A DNA stretch of 64,000 nt from Gadus chalcogrammus (taxonomy: Eukaryota; Chordata; Actinopteri; Gadiformes; Gadidae): NCBI RefSeq assembly GCF_026213295.1, contig NC_079419.1, forward strand, positions 28,701,139 through 28,765,138. Direction: 5' to 3'. A program made the translations under genes and the position numbers. Below are positions 1 through 8,497 of the stretch, one piece after another. The notes under the pieces were generated by a model that saw only the letters and a program-made list of their open reading frames with translations, did not search any database and had not been told where the DNA came from. Each line of letters starts with the position of its first letter. Position 1 is the stretch's first letter.

Positions 1-199
1 CCTGAAATATGGAAACACGTCGGCCGGTTGGTTAACCCTGCAGTATCAGTTGAAGTTTCACCCCGTCGGCTTTGAGATGAAACTAGTGTCGCCTTTTTAA
101 ACGCCCCTTTTTAAAAGTGTTTGTCTTCCGCTTTGTGTTGAAACTTCCGGTCGGCTAGTTACAGCTAGATAGCTACATTGAAATACCCGGTGAATTAAG

Positions 200-607
200 A
201 TGGAGAGGCTAACGTGGGTAGAGGCAAAAAACCATGTCAAAAGTTTGGATGGAGGGATTGTACTTCGTTACCCGAGGTTTATGAACTCCACCGAGTGGGT
301 GGATGACATGCGGCGGTGGCCTCAGGTGTCATATGGGGATATTTTTAATTATTTAGTGCTGTTGGTGGGCGTCGATGGGTCGGCCATGAAAAATTTCAAG
401 AGCACAGAGGCGTATCAATATTTAGATAGTGGAAAGGTCAGTTGTGTTTTGCATTCAAAGAACGAGAAGGAGGAATATCTATTTTTGAAAGCTGCAGTCA
501 ACAGTCAGACCAGCACACCAAGACTAAGAGCATTCTATCTCAGAGACATGCTTCCTTTTGTTTCAGACGAGTATAATGAAGGTCGCCTGTTGCTCTGTGA
601 GGGTTAA
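200..607 (+). CDS. Partial first-exon-like ORF, resembles N-terminus of YqaJ/SWIM-type transposon-associated proteins
   Basis: An ATG ORF of 135 codons runs to the TAA at 605-607. Its pattern (VEAKNHVKSLDGG, WVDDMRRWP, a FKSTEAYQYLDSGKV segment) resembles the N-terminus of fish proteins that carry SWIM zinc fingers and YqaJ-like exonuclease domains, usually with a K-SLEAY--F-SGWV motif. That comparison is from memory of the family. Neither the SWIM nor the YqaJ domain is present here. The ORF stops exactly at the target duplication of the next MITE, so its end is artificial. Removing the nested insertions joins GAGGGTTA to TGCTG at 30475, which leaves a possible splice donor GTTATG after the last glutamate codon. 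It could be exon 1 of a transposon-derived gene or just an old fragment. Confidence 0.4.
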   Translation: MERLTWVEAKNHVKSLDGGIVLRYPRFMNSTEWVDDMRRWPQVSYGDIFNYLVLLVGVDGSAMKNFKSTEAYQYLDSGKVSCVLHSKNEKEEYLFLKAAVNSQTSTPRLRAFYLRDMLPFVSDEYNEGRLLLCEG

Positions 608-995
608 CGCCCCGTGCCCACTACATGCGTCCGTTGCGTTATCCCCATTGACTTTAATGGGGACGGACGCGCAATGCATTGTGGATCCGTACGTTCCGTT
701 GGAGCCTTCGGCTCAGTCAAGAAGTTGAAATATGTTCAACTTTTTCAGCAGCGACGGATCCGTCATCCAATCAGATCGCGTCTGCAAATTTAAGCACTGT
801 GACGCGACTCGGGCTCTGACGATACTGGAAAGCGGGAAAGCGGGTCATCTTGCATCGCAACAAGCAGGAAGTAGCGGGAAGAACCCGGCGAAGCGATTTG
901 ATTGGCTGACAGATGCCTCTGCAAAGACTACTCCCCCATCAGTCAGCAACGCCTTCCCACATCAGTCAACGGACGCATGTAGTGGGCACGGGGCG
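608..995. mobile_element. Harbinger-type MITE, 388 bp, TSD TAA
   Basis: The left end CGCCCCGTGCCCACTACATG is matched in reverse complement at the right end, and the perfect terminal inverted repeat is 29 bp long. It is flanked by TAA at 605-607 and 996-998. A 3-bp TAA/TTA duplication is typical of PIF/Harbinger. The interior has no coding capacity; the 88-codon ORF across the right half is chance. The element landed exactly on the left edge of the larger Harbinger element that starts at 998, so it is younger than that one. Confidence 0.85.
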
Positions 996-1105
996 TAAGG
1001 CCTAAATACACCGGCGCCGCAGCGGCGCGCATTTTACGTGCGTCAAAACGGAATCAACGGACGCCCCTAGCACCAACAGGAGGCGGCGCGACGGCCGCGC
1101 TGCAG

Positions 1106-1168
1106 TATAAAATCAGGAAGTCACCTGTCAATCAACCGCAGCAAAGAGACGGAACGCAATGGGTGAGT
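1106..1168 (+). promoter_or_regulatory. TATA-box-like promoter and ATG followed by a splice donor, inside the Harbinger 5' end
   Basis: TATAAAAT lies at 1106-1113. About 45 bp downstream an ATG (1159-1161) is followed at once by GTGAGT (1163-1168), a good splice donor, which coincides with the start of the first gypsy LTR. It may be the original promoter and a minute first coding exon of the Harbinger element. The donor overlaps the LTR edge, so it may be accidental. Confidence 0.3.
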
Positions 1169-1331
1169 AGCCGAGCTAAATTTAATTTAATTTTGTGTTA
1201 TTTTTTTATCATTGTTCATACCTTTTTTATTGTGAACTCCACCAAATATTGGTTCCTAGTTGTAAGTTGATTTCGTTGTTCCGTATGGCATGCCTTTTGT
1301 TTCCCGGGGGAGTGGTTTGGCGTTGCACCTG

Positions 1332-2025
1332 TGTGTCTAGCGTCAGTGAGCGCTGATGCACGGAGCTGGTGAGTTCCGTTTGTGTCTCTCTCCGTTAGAT
1401 TTTTATGTTAACCCCTTGTTTGTTGCCCTTGAACGGCTGTGGTGGTTCACACTGCTTTGTGACGTGCTTTTAGGCACGCGGGAGAAACTCTGGTGCTTTA
1501 GACAATTTAATTGAACTGTTGGAAGGGTGGATTTTGATTAACTCGTAACCTAGCTTGAGCCGGTGGTAGCTTAGTTTTTTCCCGCCTTGATATTTCAAAT
1601 GCGGTTGTTTTATCCGGTATGTGTGGTCAATTGTTTGCTTCCTTTGTTTTGTAGAGTGGAGAGTGATATCCCGGATTGTGTGTGACGCCCGTGTTGTTTT
1701 GTCTCCTTTGGAAAGGTATGCCTGTTATGTGTCTTTGTTTATGGTAAAATATGTAAAATGAGTGTGAGGAAAATGACAATTCTCTATTATATTTTATTTC
1801 CTTTATTAGTGTATATATTTAATATACTGTCTTTTTATTTAATTAATTTATTTGAGATCATTTTATGCTTTGTTTACATTTTTATAATTTATTCCTTACA
1901 TGTATTTATTGAAAGTCACAGGATATATGTGTCTAGCGTGAGTGAGCGCTGATGCACGGAGCTGAGTGGAGAGTGATATCCCGGATTGTGTGTGACGCCC
2001 GTGTTGTTTTGTCTCCTTTGGAAAG
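1332..2025 (+). other. Intron-containing segment and its spliced duplicate inside the LTR
   Basis: Block A (1332-1368) is followed by GTGAGT..TTTTGTAG (1369-1654, 286 bp, pyrimidine-rich before the AG) and block B (1655-1715). A second A (1928-1964, one mismatch in 37) runs directly into a second B (1965-2025, identical over 61 nt), joined exactly where a GT-AG intron would be removed. The first B is followed by GTATGC, another donor-like sequence, and the second A lies close to TCACAG, an acceptor-like sequence. The same layout is in LTR2 (intron 8701-8986) and LTR3 (intron 16033-16318). Confidence 0.75.
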
Positions 2026-2031
2026 AATAAA
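2026..2031 (+). terminator. LTR polyadenylation signal AATAAA
   Basis: AATAAA directly follows the second B block, about 70 bp before the LTR end. It is repeated in LTR2 (9358) and LTR3 (16690). It is the natural cleavage/polyadenylation signal for the element's RNA. Confidence 0.6.
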
Positions 2032-2105
2032 CCTCTAGTACTCGACTCCTGTGTGCGCCTCACTGGAAGATACAAGACACAACGCAGAAAGACATCGGTT
2101 ACAAA

Positions 2106-2125
2106 TGGTGCCGTGACCCGGATTC
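2106..2125 (+). promoter_or_regulatory. Primer binding site matching tRNA-His
   Basis: TGGTGCCGTGACCCGGATTC starts two bases after the LTR end. It matches the complement of the vertebrate tRNA-His 3' end (TGGTGCCGTGACTCGGATTC, known from HERV-H-type PBS) at 19 of 20 positions. The second copy is at 9438-9457. Confidence 0.85.
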
Positions 2126-2337
2126 TTCAGATCAGCCGCTGCAGATCGCCGAGGTTATGCTGTGAGCAAGTAAGCGTATCGTACAGCAAGCAGGAAGGAT
2201 CCGTTTATTTGTGGCTGTGTTTTTCCACAATTTATTATTATTTTTCCTCAAATACAGTGTCCCTGTACAGTTAAATATTATTTTAACATCACATTTCGAC
2301 TGTTATATTCCACCATATTCATTGTGTTTTAATTATA

Positions 2338-3690
2338 ATGGATTTTACACGATTTGGGATGGGTAGAGGGTGTTTGCAACCAGGGAATGCAGAGCAAACT
2401 AGGACGCCAGGCATTAGCAGCCCTCAGAGTATAGATAATGGTACGCCTGTAGCAAGGCAGATGTTTTCCACTCCCGCCACTGCTGATAATGACACTCTGG
2501 CACAACTGCGTGACCTCTTAGGGGAGCTGGGAACCCACATTGGTAACACTGTTGTGAGTCGTATATTAGCCAACCAAACAAGTACCCCCAAACTCAATTG
2601 CCCACCCCCCATGACTCCCCACTCCACCATTCCATTCGCTTTGCCACTGGGGCTCCATTCACCACCTCCCATGACTTCCCCTCCACTCGAGCCCATGCCT
2701 TCCCCAGTTGATATGTCTCGACTAAACATCATGGTAAAAGCAGCTGTCAAGGAACCAGTGATGTTTAGAGGAGATGGCTCTGACAAATACACAGTACAAG
2801 AGTGGATAGAGGTGATGGATACTTACCTGCATAAAAATAACTGTCCAACCTCAGAGCAGGCCGATGAAATCCTCAGTCACCTTTTGGGACGAGCTAAGAG
2901 TATCGTTAAAGTGGGGCTGAAGAGTAGTGCCGATGTCAACACACACCCTGAAGTGGTATACGACATACTCAGAAGATACTTCAGTGATTCTCCCATGTCC
3001 AGCTTACCGATGGCTGATTTCTATTCTACACATCCCGATGCAAATGAGAACCCAGTAGATTACTGGGTCCGGCTCAATGCAGCAGCTGAGCATGCTGACC
3101 GGTATCTGGGGAAAAGTGGAGAAAAGAGGGAGACCATGTCAGCGCAAATTGCTATGATGTTCATCAGGAACTGCCCCAACCCAGAACTCTCCAGTGTGTT
3201 CCGGTGTAAGCCTATCAGCAAATGGTCAGCCGTGGAAGTGCAAGAGGCTATCGATGAACACCAGAGGGAGCACCAGGCAAGGAGGAGGCCCATTAAAGCA
3301 GAGAAGTTCAAAATGGTGACAGCAGCTGCCACTACCTGTTTACCTGTAGTTGAAGAGCTGACTGCAATGAGGGCTGGAGTTCAAGAACCTCCTACACAGC
3401 CAAAGGTGAGTGCAGTCACCTCTTCAGAAGCAGGGGCCTTAGAACGAGTACTGAGCATGCTGGAAGGCATCATGGCCAGAGCAGCTTCACCTGTCCAACG
3501 GCCGACCCCGTGGACACGCCCCACTTCTTGCCGTGTATGTGGTGACAAGACTCACATCACACGTGAACACTGCATGAAAGAGAACAGGTGCTTCGGGTGC
3601 CTGGAACCTGGCCACGCAAGGAGAGATTGCACACGAGCTGTACCACGGCAAACCCAAGCAGAGAACCACACACCTAACCAGGGAAACTAA
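2338..3690 (+). CDS. gag: Gypsy gag polyprotein, copy 1
   Basis: This ORF has 450 codons from ATG to TAA and encodes the capsid/nucleocapsid precursor of the retrotransposon. A proline-rich N-terminal part (roughly residues 80-125) precedes a capsid-like region with the segment VMFRGDGSDKYTVQEWIEVM (about 139-158). Two zinc-binding segments lie near the C-terminus: a degenerate CRVC..H..C at 398-412 and a perfect CX2CX4HX4C knuckle at 418-431. These would package element RNA in cytoplasmic particles. The stop codon directly follows the frameshift heptamer GGGAAAC. No internal stop is present, so it looks functional. The leader from the PBS to the ATG is about 210 bp. Confidence 0.92.
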   Translation: MDFTRFGMGRGCLQPGNAEQTRTPGISSPQSIDNGTPVARQMFSTPATADNDTLAQLRDLLGELGTHIGNTVVSRILANQTSTPKLNCPPPMTPHSTIPFALPLGLHSPPPMTSPPLEPMPSPVDMSRLNIMVKAAVKEPVMFRGDGSDKYTVQEWIEVMDTYLHKNNCPTSEQADEILSHLLGRAKSIVKVGLKSSADVNTHPEVVYDILRRYFSDSPMSSLPMADFYSTHPDANENPVDYWVRLNAAAEHADRYLGKSGEKRETMSAQIAMMFIRNCPNPELSSVFRCKPISKWSAVEVQEAIDEHQREHQARRRPIKAEKFKMVTAAATTCLPVVEELTAMRAGVQEPPTQPKVSAVTSSEAGALERVLSMLEGIMARAASPVQRPTPWTRPTSCRVCGDKTHITREHCMKENRCFGCLEPGHARRDCTRAVPRQTQAENHTPNQGN

Positions 3691-3721
3691 GTCGCTCACA
3701 CTACGGAGGGAAAAGTGTGAG
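3681..3721 (+). promoter_or_regulatory. Programmed -1 frameshift signal between gag and pol
   Basis: The heptamer G GGA AAC (3681-3687), in the X XXY YYZ arrangement relative to the gag frame, directly precedes the gag TAA. A 7-nt spacer leads to a stem of CTCACACT (3695-3702) with AGTGTGAG (3714-3721), loop 11 nt. The pol frame is open from 3678, so a -1 slip yields Gag-Pol. GGGAAAC is an established slippery site in some lentiviruses. The second copy is at 11013-11053. Confidence 0.75.
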
Positions 3722-6700
3722 TGTGTTATGTCAGACCCTCAAAACTGAAGAAGACTCGCGTTCAATATATGAAGAGAGCTGCAAGACTGCACCGAATGGC
3801 AGCGTCATGATTTTTCAGAATATACACAAGCTCGAGAAAGCAGATGATCTATTCTACACTGATGTGCTGGTTGATGACCAAGTTGCACTGCACGCAATGC
3901 TAGACACAGGCTCAATGGCTTGTACAATGAGTGAAGAAGCAGAAGAGGAGCTCCACAAGGCAGGGTTGCTCTCAGAGAATGCTCAGTCCAGCGAAGACAT
4001 CTTTCTGGTGGGTTGTGGTGGTGTGCATGTGCGGCCCAAGTGCATTCATCAGTTAAAGTTGAAAATCTATGGACAAGAAGCAATCGTGCCCACATTAGTT
4101 GTGCCAGGTCAGCGTGACCAAATGATAGTAGGCACCAATGTGCTGAAACACCTGCTACGCCAATTCAAGCAAAATCCCAGCTATTGGCGCGTGATGAGTA
4201 AAGCTGACTCCACTGGTGAACCAGGCATCGAACAGTTCTTGAGCATGCTCTCGGGCATAACAAGATGGAAAGGTGACACTATCCCAGACGTCATTGGGAC
4301 TGTGAAACTTACCAATGCAGTGACGCTGATGCCCAAACAGGAGCACATAGTGTGGGGAAAGCTTCCTGGAAAGGCTCCTATCTCAGAGGGAAGTACCATA
4401 CTGGTGGAACCTTCAAAGTCCCACTCAAACCGGAAAAGCATCATGGTAGGGAGAACTGTGTCATCAATGAGTGGAGACAGGTGGGTTCCTGTGAAGGTCG
4501 TGAACCCAAGTGACAAGCCTGTAACACTGAGGAGGAATATGAAGTTAGCTGATGTTTCACCATGTGTGGCACTTGAAGACTTCGAGCTCGGAGTGGACCA
4601 TGTCACCGACACAGAGCTAAAAGCACAAGGCCAAAGCGTAAGAGTAAGCACTGACCATGTCCCTGATACCTCTGTAACTACCACCCTTCAGGACAAGCTT
4701 GCCGGTCTTGGATTGAACGATATAGACATCAACTCTTGTGAAGTGTCCCTGTATTGGAAGAACCAGCTTGTGGAACTCATACAGCGGCATGGAGATGTGT
4801 TCTCCAAGGACAAGCTGGACTGTGGCCTGGCCAAAGACTTTGTCCACCGGATTCATCTGACTGATGAGCGCCCCTTCCGTCTAGCATACCGCCGTGTCCC
4901 ACCAAGCCAATACCAGAAACTAAGAGAAGTCCTCTCTGAGATGGAAGAGAAGAACATCATACGCAAGTCATCAAGTGAGTGGGCTTCGCCATTAGTACTG
5001 GTTTGGAAAAAAAATGGAGAGCTACGCATCTGTGTGGACTACCGGTGGCTTAATGCTCGCACAGTGAAGGATGCCCACCCAGTACCCCACCAAGCTGACT
5101 GTTTGGCTGCGTTAGGGGGAAATACCATATTCAGCGCCATGGACTTGACATCGGGGTTCTACAATGTCCCCATGCATGAACAGGACAAGAAGTTTACTGC
5201 CTTCACTACACCAGTAGGCCTCCATGAGTTCAACCGACTACCCCAAGGCCTGTGCAACAGCCCGGCGAGTTTCATGCGCCTCATGATGAGTGTCTTTGGA
5301 GACCAAAACTTCTTGACCCTGCTGTGCTACCTTGACGATGTTTTGGTCTTTGCCCCAAATGAAGAGGAAGCCCTGAACAGACTCGAAATGGTCTTTAAGC
5401 GGTTGAGAGGACATGGGCTTAAGTTGGCACCGAAGAAATGCCATTTTTTTAGGCGAAGCGTCAGGTTCTTGGGCCACATCATTAACGAGAACGGAGTTGC
5501 TACTGATTCTGAAAAGATACAAGTCATCACAGACATGAGTGAAGCGGATTTGATGATGGAGGATGGAGTCACACCGTCAGCAAAAAGGATCAAGTCTTTC
5601 CTCGGTATGGTAATGTATTACCAGAGATTCATACAAAACTGTTCCAGCATGGCAAAGCCCCTGTTCTCCCTGACCGCCGCTGCCACTGGAAAGGCCAATG
5701 CAAAACGGGCCTCTCACTTCAAAAGGCTCAGCCCAGGTGATTGGACTCAAGAACAGAGCAACTCATTCAACCAACTAAAGGCTGCTCTACTGAACTCAGT
5801 TGTGTTGGCTCATCCAGACTTTGGACGCCCTTTCATTCTCTCAACCGACGCTTCATTGGATGGATTGGGAGCTGTACTCTCTCAAGTCCCCGAAGGAGGG
5901 AGCAAGGCACGTCCCATAGCCTTCGCAAGCAAGGCTCTGACTCGCCCTCAAATGAAGTATCCAGCTCATCGGTTGGAGTTCCTCGCTCTCAAATGGTCTG
6001 TGTGTGATAAATTCAGCCATTGGTTAAAGGGACATTCCTTCACCGTCTGGACCGACAATAACCCGTTAACCTACATCCTCACAAAGCCAAAGTTGGATGC
6101 TTGTGAACAGCGGTGGGTGTCGAAGCTGGCTCCATACGACTTCAGTATCCAATATATCCCAGGCAGCAAGAACATCGTCGCGGATGCCTTGAGTAGACAA
6201 CCCTTTGTCAAGCCACGGGTCAGCGAGAGACTTATAGCAGAGCCGTATGGAGCTCTGCTGGAAGAAGCGCAGCAGATCCGAGATGACAGGATACAGGATG
6301 TGTTTCGGCTGAGCACCAACTGCCAAGAGGTCAAAATGGGTGGATCTGAAGTGGCATGCAGTTCAATGAGCAGTGAAGAAGTGACAGCCGTCCTGGATGG
6401 TCAAGTTGAGTGGGTTGAGGGACCCAAAGGACGAGTGATCTCCTGGCTGGCAAACAATGTGCATAAGCTCGTTCCACCAGGTGAAAGTGCCTTACCTGTC
6501 TTCTCCCTTAAAGAGCTCCAAGACAAGCAACAGGAAGACACTATACTGGCAAGAGTCATACACTACGTGTCACGTGGTAGTAGACCATCGAGGCGAGAAA
6601 GAGTCAAAGAGCCTCTCAAAGTCCAGAAAACTCTAAAGCAGTGGGAAAAGCTCAAGATGTTGGATGGTATCCTGTATAGAGTGATCAAAGACTCACTAAC

Positions 6701-8177
6701 TGGGAGAAGGCGTTACCAGTATGTCGTGGCTGCATCACTGACCAAGCAGGCTCTGCAGGGTGTCCATGATGAGGCTGGGCACCAGGGACAGCATAGGACT
6801 CTATATCTTGCGAGGCAGAGGTTCTTCTGGATTGACATGGAACGAGATGTCCGTGAATATGTCAAGTCATGCAAGCGCTGTGTGGTAAGCAAGACACCCG
6901 AACCTGAAGGGAGAGCGCCTCTCGAGAGCATCAAAACAACAAGCCCTCTCGAGATGGTCTGCATTGACTTTTGGTCAGCCGAAATCCCAAATGGAAAAAC
7001 TGTCGATGTCCTGGTCATCACTGACCATTTCACAAAAATGGCTCACGCTTTTCCATGTCACGATCAGTCAGCAAAGCAGGTTGCCCGTCAGCTCTGGGAT
7101 CGATACTTCTGTGTCTACGGCTTCCCAGAGAGAATTCACTCCGACCAAGGAGCCAACTTCGAGAGCCAGTTGATCCGAGAGTTACTGCTGATTTCTGGTG
7201 TAAAGAAGTCGAGGACAACGGCTTATCATCCCATGGGAAACGGTGTGGTTGAACGCTTCAACCGGACATTGAGAAGCATGATCAGAGCTCTCCCTCCAAG
7301 AGCCAAGCAAAAATGGCCCCAGATGTTGCAGACGTTGACTTTCGCCTACAACTGCACTGCCCACGAGTCAACAGGCTACGCCCCGTTCTATCTAATGTAT
7401 GGGAGGATCCCCAGACTCCCAGTTGACGTGATGTTCCACAATGTGGAGAGGGACTGTGACATCGCTGACTATGATAAATATGTCCTTAAACTGAGGGAGG
7501 AGTTAAAAGAGGCATTATCATCTGCTCAGGCCAATGCTGTCACCAGTCAGCAACACCAAACTGAACTGTACAACAAGAGGACCAAAGGTCATGACATCGC
7601 TGAGGGAGACCAAGTACTCTTGTCAAACAAATGTGAAAGGGGACGCAAGAAATTGTCTGACAAATGGGAGTCTGTCCCGTACATGGTGGTCTCAAGAGAT
7701 CCTAGGTGTCATACCTATCGGATAAGGAATACAAGCAGTGGCCGTGAAAAGGTTGTGCATCGCAATCGCCTCCTGTGCGCAAACTTTCTTCCACTTGAGG
7801 TGGAAGATGAAGAGGATGTTGACGCATCGTTCACTGAGTCATCTGAGTCGATTCATGACGAGACACAAAGCCGCGTGTCAGATGTGGTGACAGGTGATGT
7901 CACAGAAGACAGGACATCCAGTTGGGTTCTGGATAGTGCTTCTGTTGTCCAAACATGTCTTGACGATGATGAAGAGCTTGGAGACATTGACCTGCGGGAA
8001 AGTGTTAGCCGGAGGTCAATGAGTGTGTCAAGTGTGGTCGATGAAACAGGCTGTAGCAATGACCCCCCAAGCACTGTGATCAGTGTTGTCTCCCGTATTA
8101 GAACAAGGGTGGGTAGGCTGGTGAAACCTGTAGATAGACTCATTCAGAACATGACCCAGAGGAAAATACTAGCTTGA
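3717..8177 (+). CDS. pol: Gypsy pol polyprotein (PR-RT-RNaseH-IN), copy 1
   Basis: The ORF is 1,486 codons counted from 3717; the frame is open from 3678 and starts with GTG at 3717, so translation most likely comes from the -1 frameshift and not from its own start. Protease: DTGS from residue 63. Reverse transcriptase: catalytic YLDD at 538-541. RNase H: TDAS with Asp at 711. Integrase: HHCC zinc module beginning near His1017, then D1084, D1143 and E1179, which gives the spacing D-58-D-35-E. The order PR-RT-RH-IN defines Ty3/gypsy. The C-terminal tail after the integrase is acidic and serine-rich; I see no chromodomain. There is no env-like ORF behind it. No stop or frameshift interrupts it, so the protein looks complete. 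Confidence 0.95.
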   Translation: MSVLCQTLKTEEDSRSIYEESCKTAPNGSVMIFQNIHKLEKADDLFYTDVLVDDQVALHAMLDTGSMACTMSEEAEEELHKAGLLSENAQSSEDIFLVGCGGVHVRPKCIHQLKLKIYGQEAIVPTLVVPGQRDQMIVGTNVLKHLLRQFKQNPSYWRVMSKADSTGEPGIEQFLSMLSGITRWKGDTIPDVIGTVKLTNAVTLMPKQEHIVWGKLPGKAPISEGSTILVEPSKSHSNRKSIMVGRTVSSMSGDRWVPVKVVNPSDKPVTLRRNMKLADVSPCVALEDFELGVDHVTDTELKAQGQSVRVSTDHVPDTSVTTTLQDKLAGLGLNDIDINSCEVSLYWKNQLVELIQRHGDVFSKDKLDCGLAKDFVHRIHLTDERPFRLAYRRVPPSQYQKLREVLSEMEEKNIIRKSSSEWASPLVLVWKKNGELRICVDYRWLNARTVKDAHPVPHQADCLAALGGNTIFSAMDLTSGFYNVPMHEQDKKFTAFTTPVGLHEFNRLPQGLCNSPASFMRLMMSVFGDQNFLTLLCYLDDVLVFAPNEEEALNRLEMVFKRLRGHGLKLAPKKCHFFRRSVRFLGHIINENGVATDSEKIQVITDMSEADLMMEDGVTPSAKRIKSFLGMVMYYQRFIQNCSSMAKPLFSLTAAATGKANAKRASHFKRLSPGDWTQEQSNSFNQLKAALLNSVVLAHPDFGRPFILSTDASLDGLGAVLSQVPEGGSKARPIAFASKALTRPQMKYPAHRLEFLALKWSVCDKFSHWLKGHSFTVWTDNNPLTYILTKPKLDACEQRWVSKLAPYDFSIQYIPGSKNIVADALSRQPFVKPRVSERLIAEPYGALLEEAQQIRDDRIQDVFRLSTNCQEVKMGGSEVACSSMSSEEVTAVLDGQVEWVEGPKGRVISWLANNVHKLVPPGESALPVFSLKELQDKQQEDTILARVIHYVSRGSRPSRRERVKEPLKVQKTLKQWEKLKMLDGILYRVIKDSLTGRRRYQYVVAASLTKQALQGVHDEAGHQGQHRTLYLARQRFFWIDMERDVREYVKSCKRCVVSKTPEPEGRAPLESIKTTSPLEMVCIDFWSAEIPNGKTVDVLVITDHFTKMAHAFPCHDQSAKQVARQLWDRYFCVYGFPERIHSDQGANFESQLIRELLLISGVKKSRTTAYHPMGNGVVERFNRTLRSMIRALPPRAKQKWPQMLQTLTFAYNCTAHESTGYAPFYLMYGRIPRLPVDVMFHNVERDCDIADYDKYVLKLREELKEALSSAQANAVTSQQHQTELYNKRTKGHDIAEGDQVLLSNKCERGRKKLSDKWESVPYMVVSRDPRCHTYRIRNTSSGREKVVHRNRLLCANFLPLEVEDEEDVDASFTESSESIHDETQSRVSDVVTGDVTEDRTSSWVLDSASVVQTCLDDDEELGDIDLRESVSRRSMSVSSVVDETGCSNDPPSTVISVVSRIRTRVGRLVKPVDRLIQNMTQRKILA

Positions 8178-8497
8178 GTGATGAACCTCTGTAAGCCATC
8201 AAGTACCTTGAGACAATTCTTTAATCCAGTGTTTGGGTTGAAAATGTGTTAGAGTAGCAGTGATAAATATTAGGTACTCCTTGTCTTTTGAAAGGTATAT
8301 TTAAGTATTACCTTTATGAAGTAATGTGTAAGGTGGTGTAAAAGGCACCCTTTTTTGCAAGTGTACCCTGGAGGGTTGCGCAGCCCTCCTCGGCCATTTT
8401 CTCAGTAATATGAGTAACTAATGAGTTGCATAACGTGAATGTATTGGAGTGTTCTGCTAAAGTCTTAAGGTATTTTGGTGAAGTTCAGAGGGGAGTA
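8178..8497 (+). other. Gypsy 3' untranslated region with polypurine tract
   Basis: About 310 bp of non-coding DNA separates the pol stop from LTR2. AGAGGGGAG at 8487-8495 just before TA-TGTAGCC is the polypurine tract that would prime plus-strand DNA synthesis. The same tract precedes LTR3 (about 15819-15827). I see nothing else here. Confidence 0.7.

Larger units (their letters stand above)
1166..2103 (+). repeat. Gypsy LTR1 (first copy)
   Basis: The LTR is 938 bp. Its right edge is fixed by GGTTACA before the PBS, its left edge by alignment with LTR2 and LTR3, which begin TGTAGCC. Here the first base is A instead of T, so the canonical TG is lost. The LTR contains an exon-intron-exon segment, an intronless duplicate of it, and a polyadenylation signal near the 3' end. 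Confidence 0.9.

Noticed and set aside
732..998. 88-codon ORF next to the first ORF
   Set aside because: It lies in the MITE at 608-995 and ends in its target duplication.
1758..1952. 64-codon hydrophobic ORF inside each gypsy LTR
   Set aside because: It comes from AT-rich LTR sequence, overlaps possible splice sites, and has no domain. The identical copies only reflect LTR identity.
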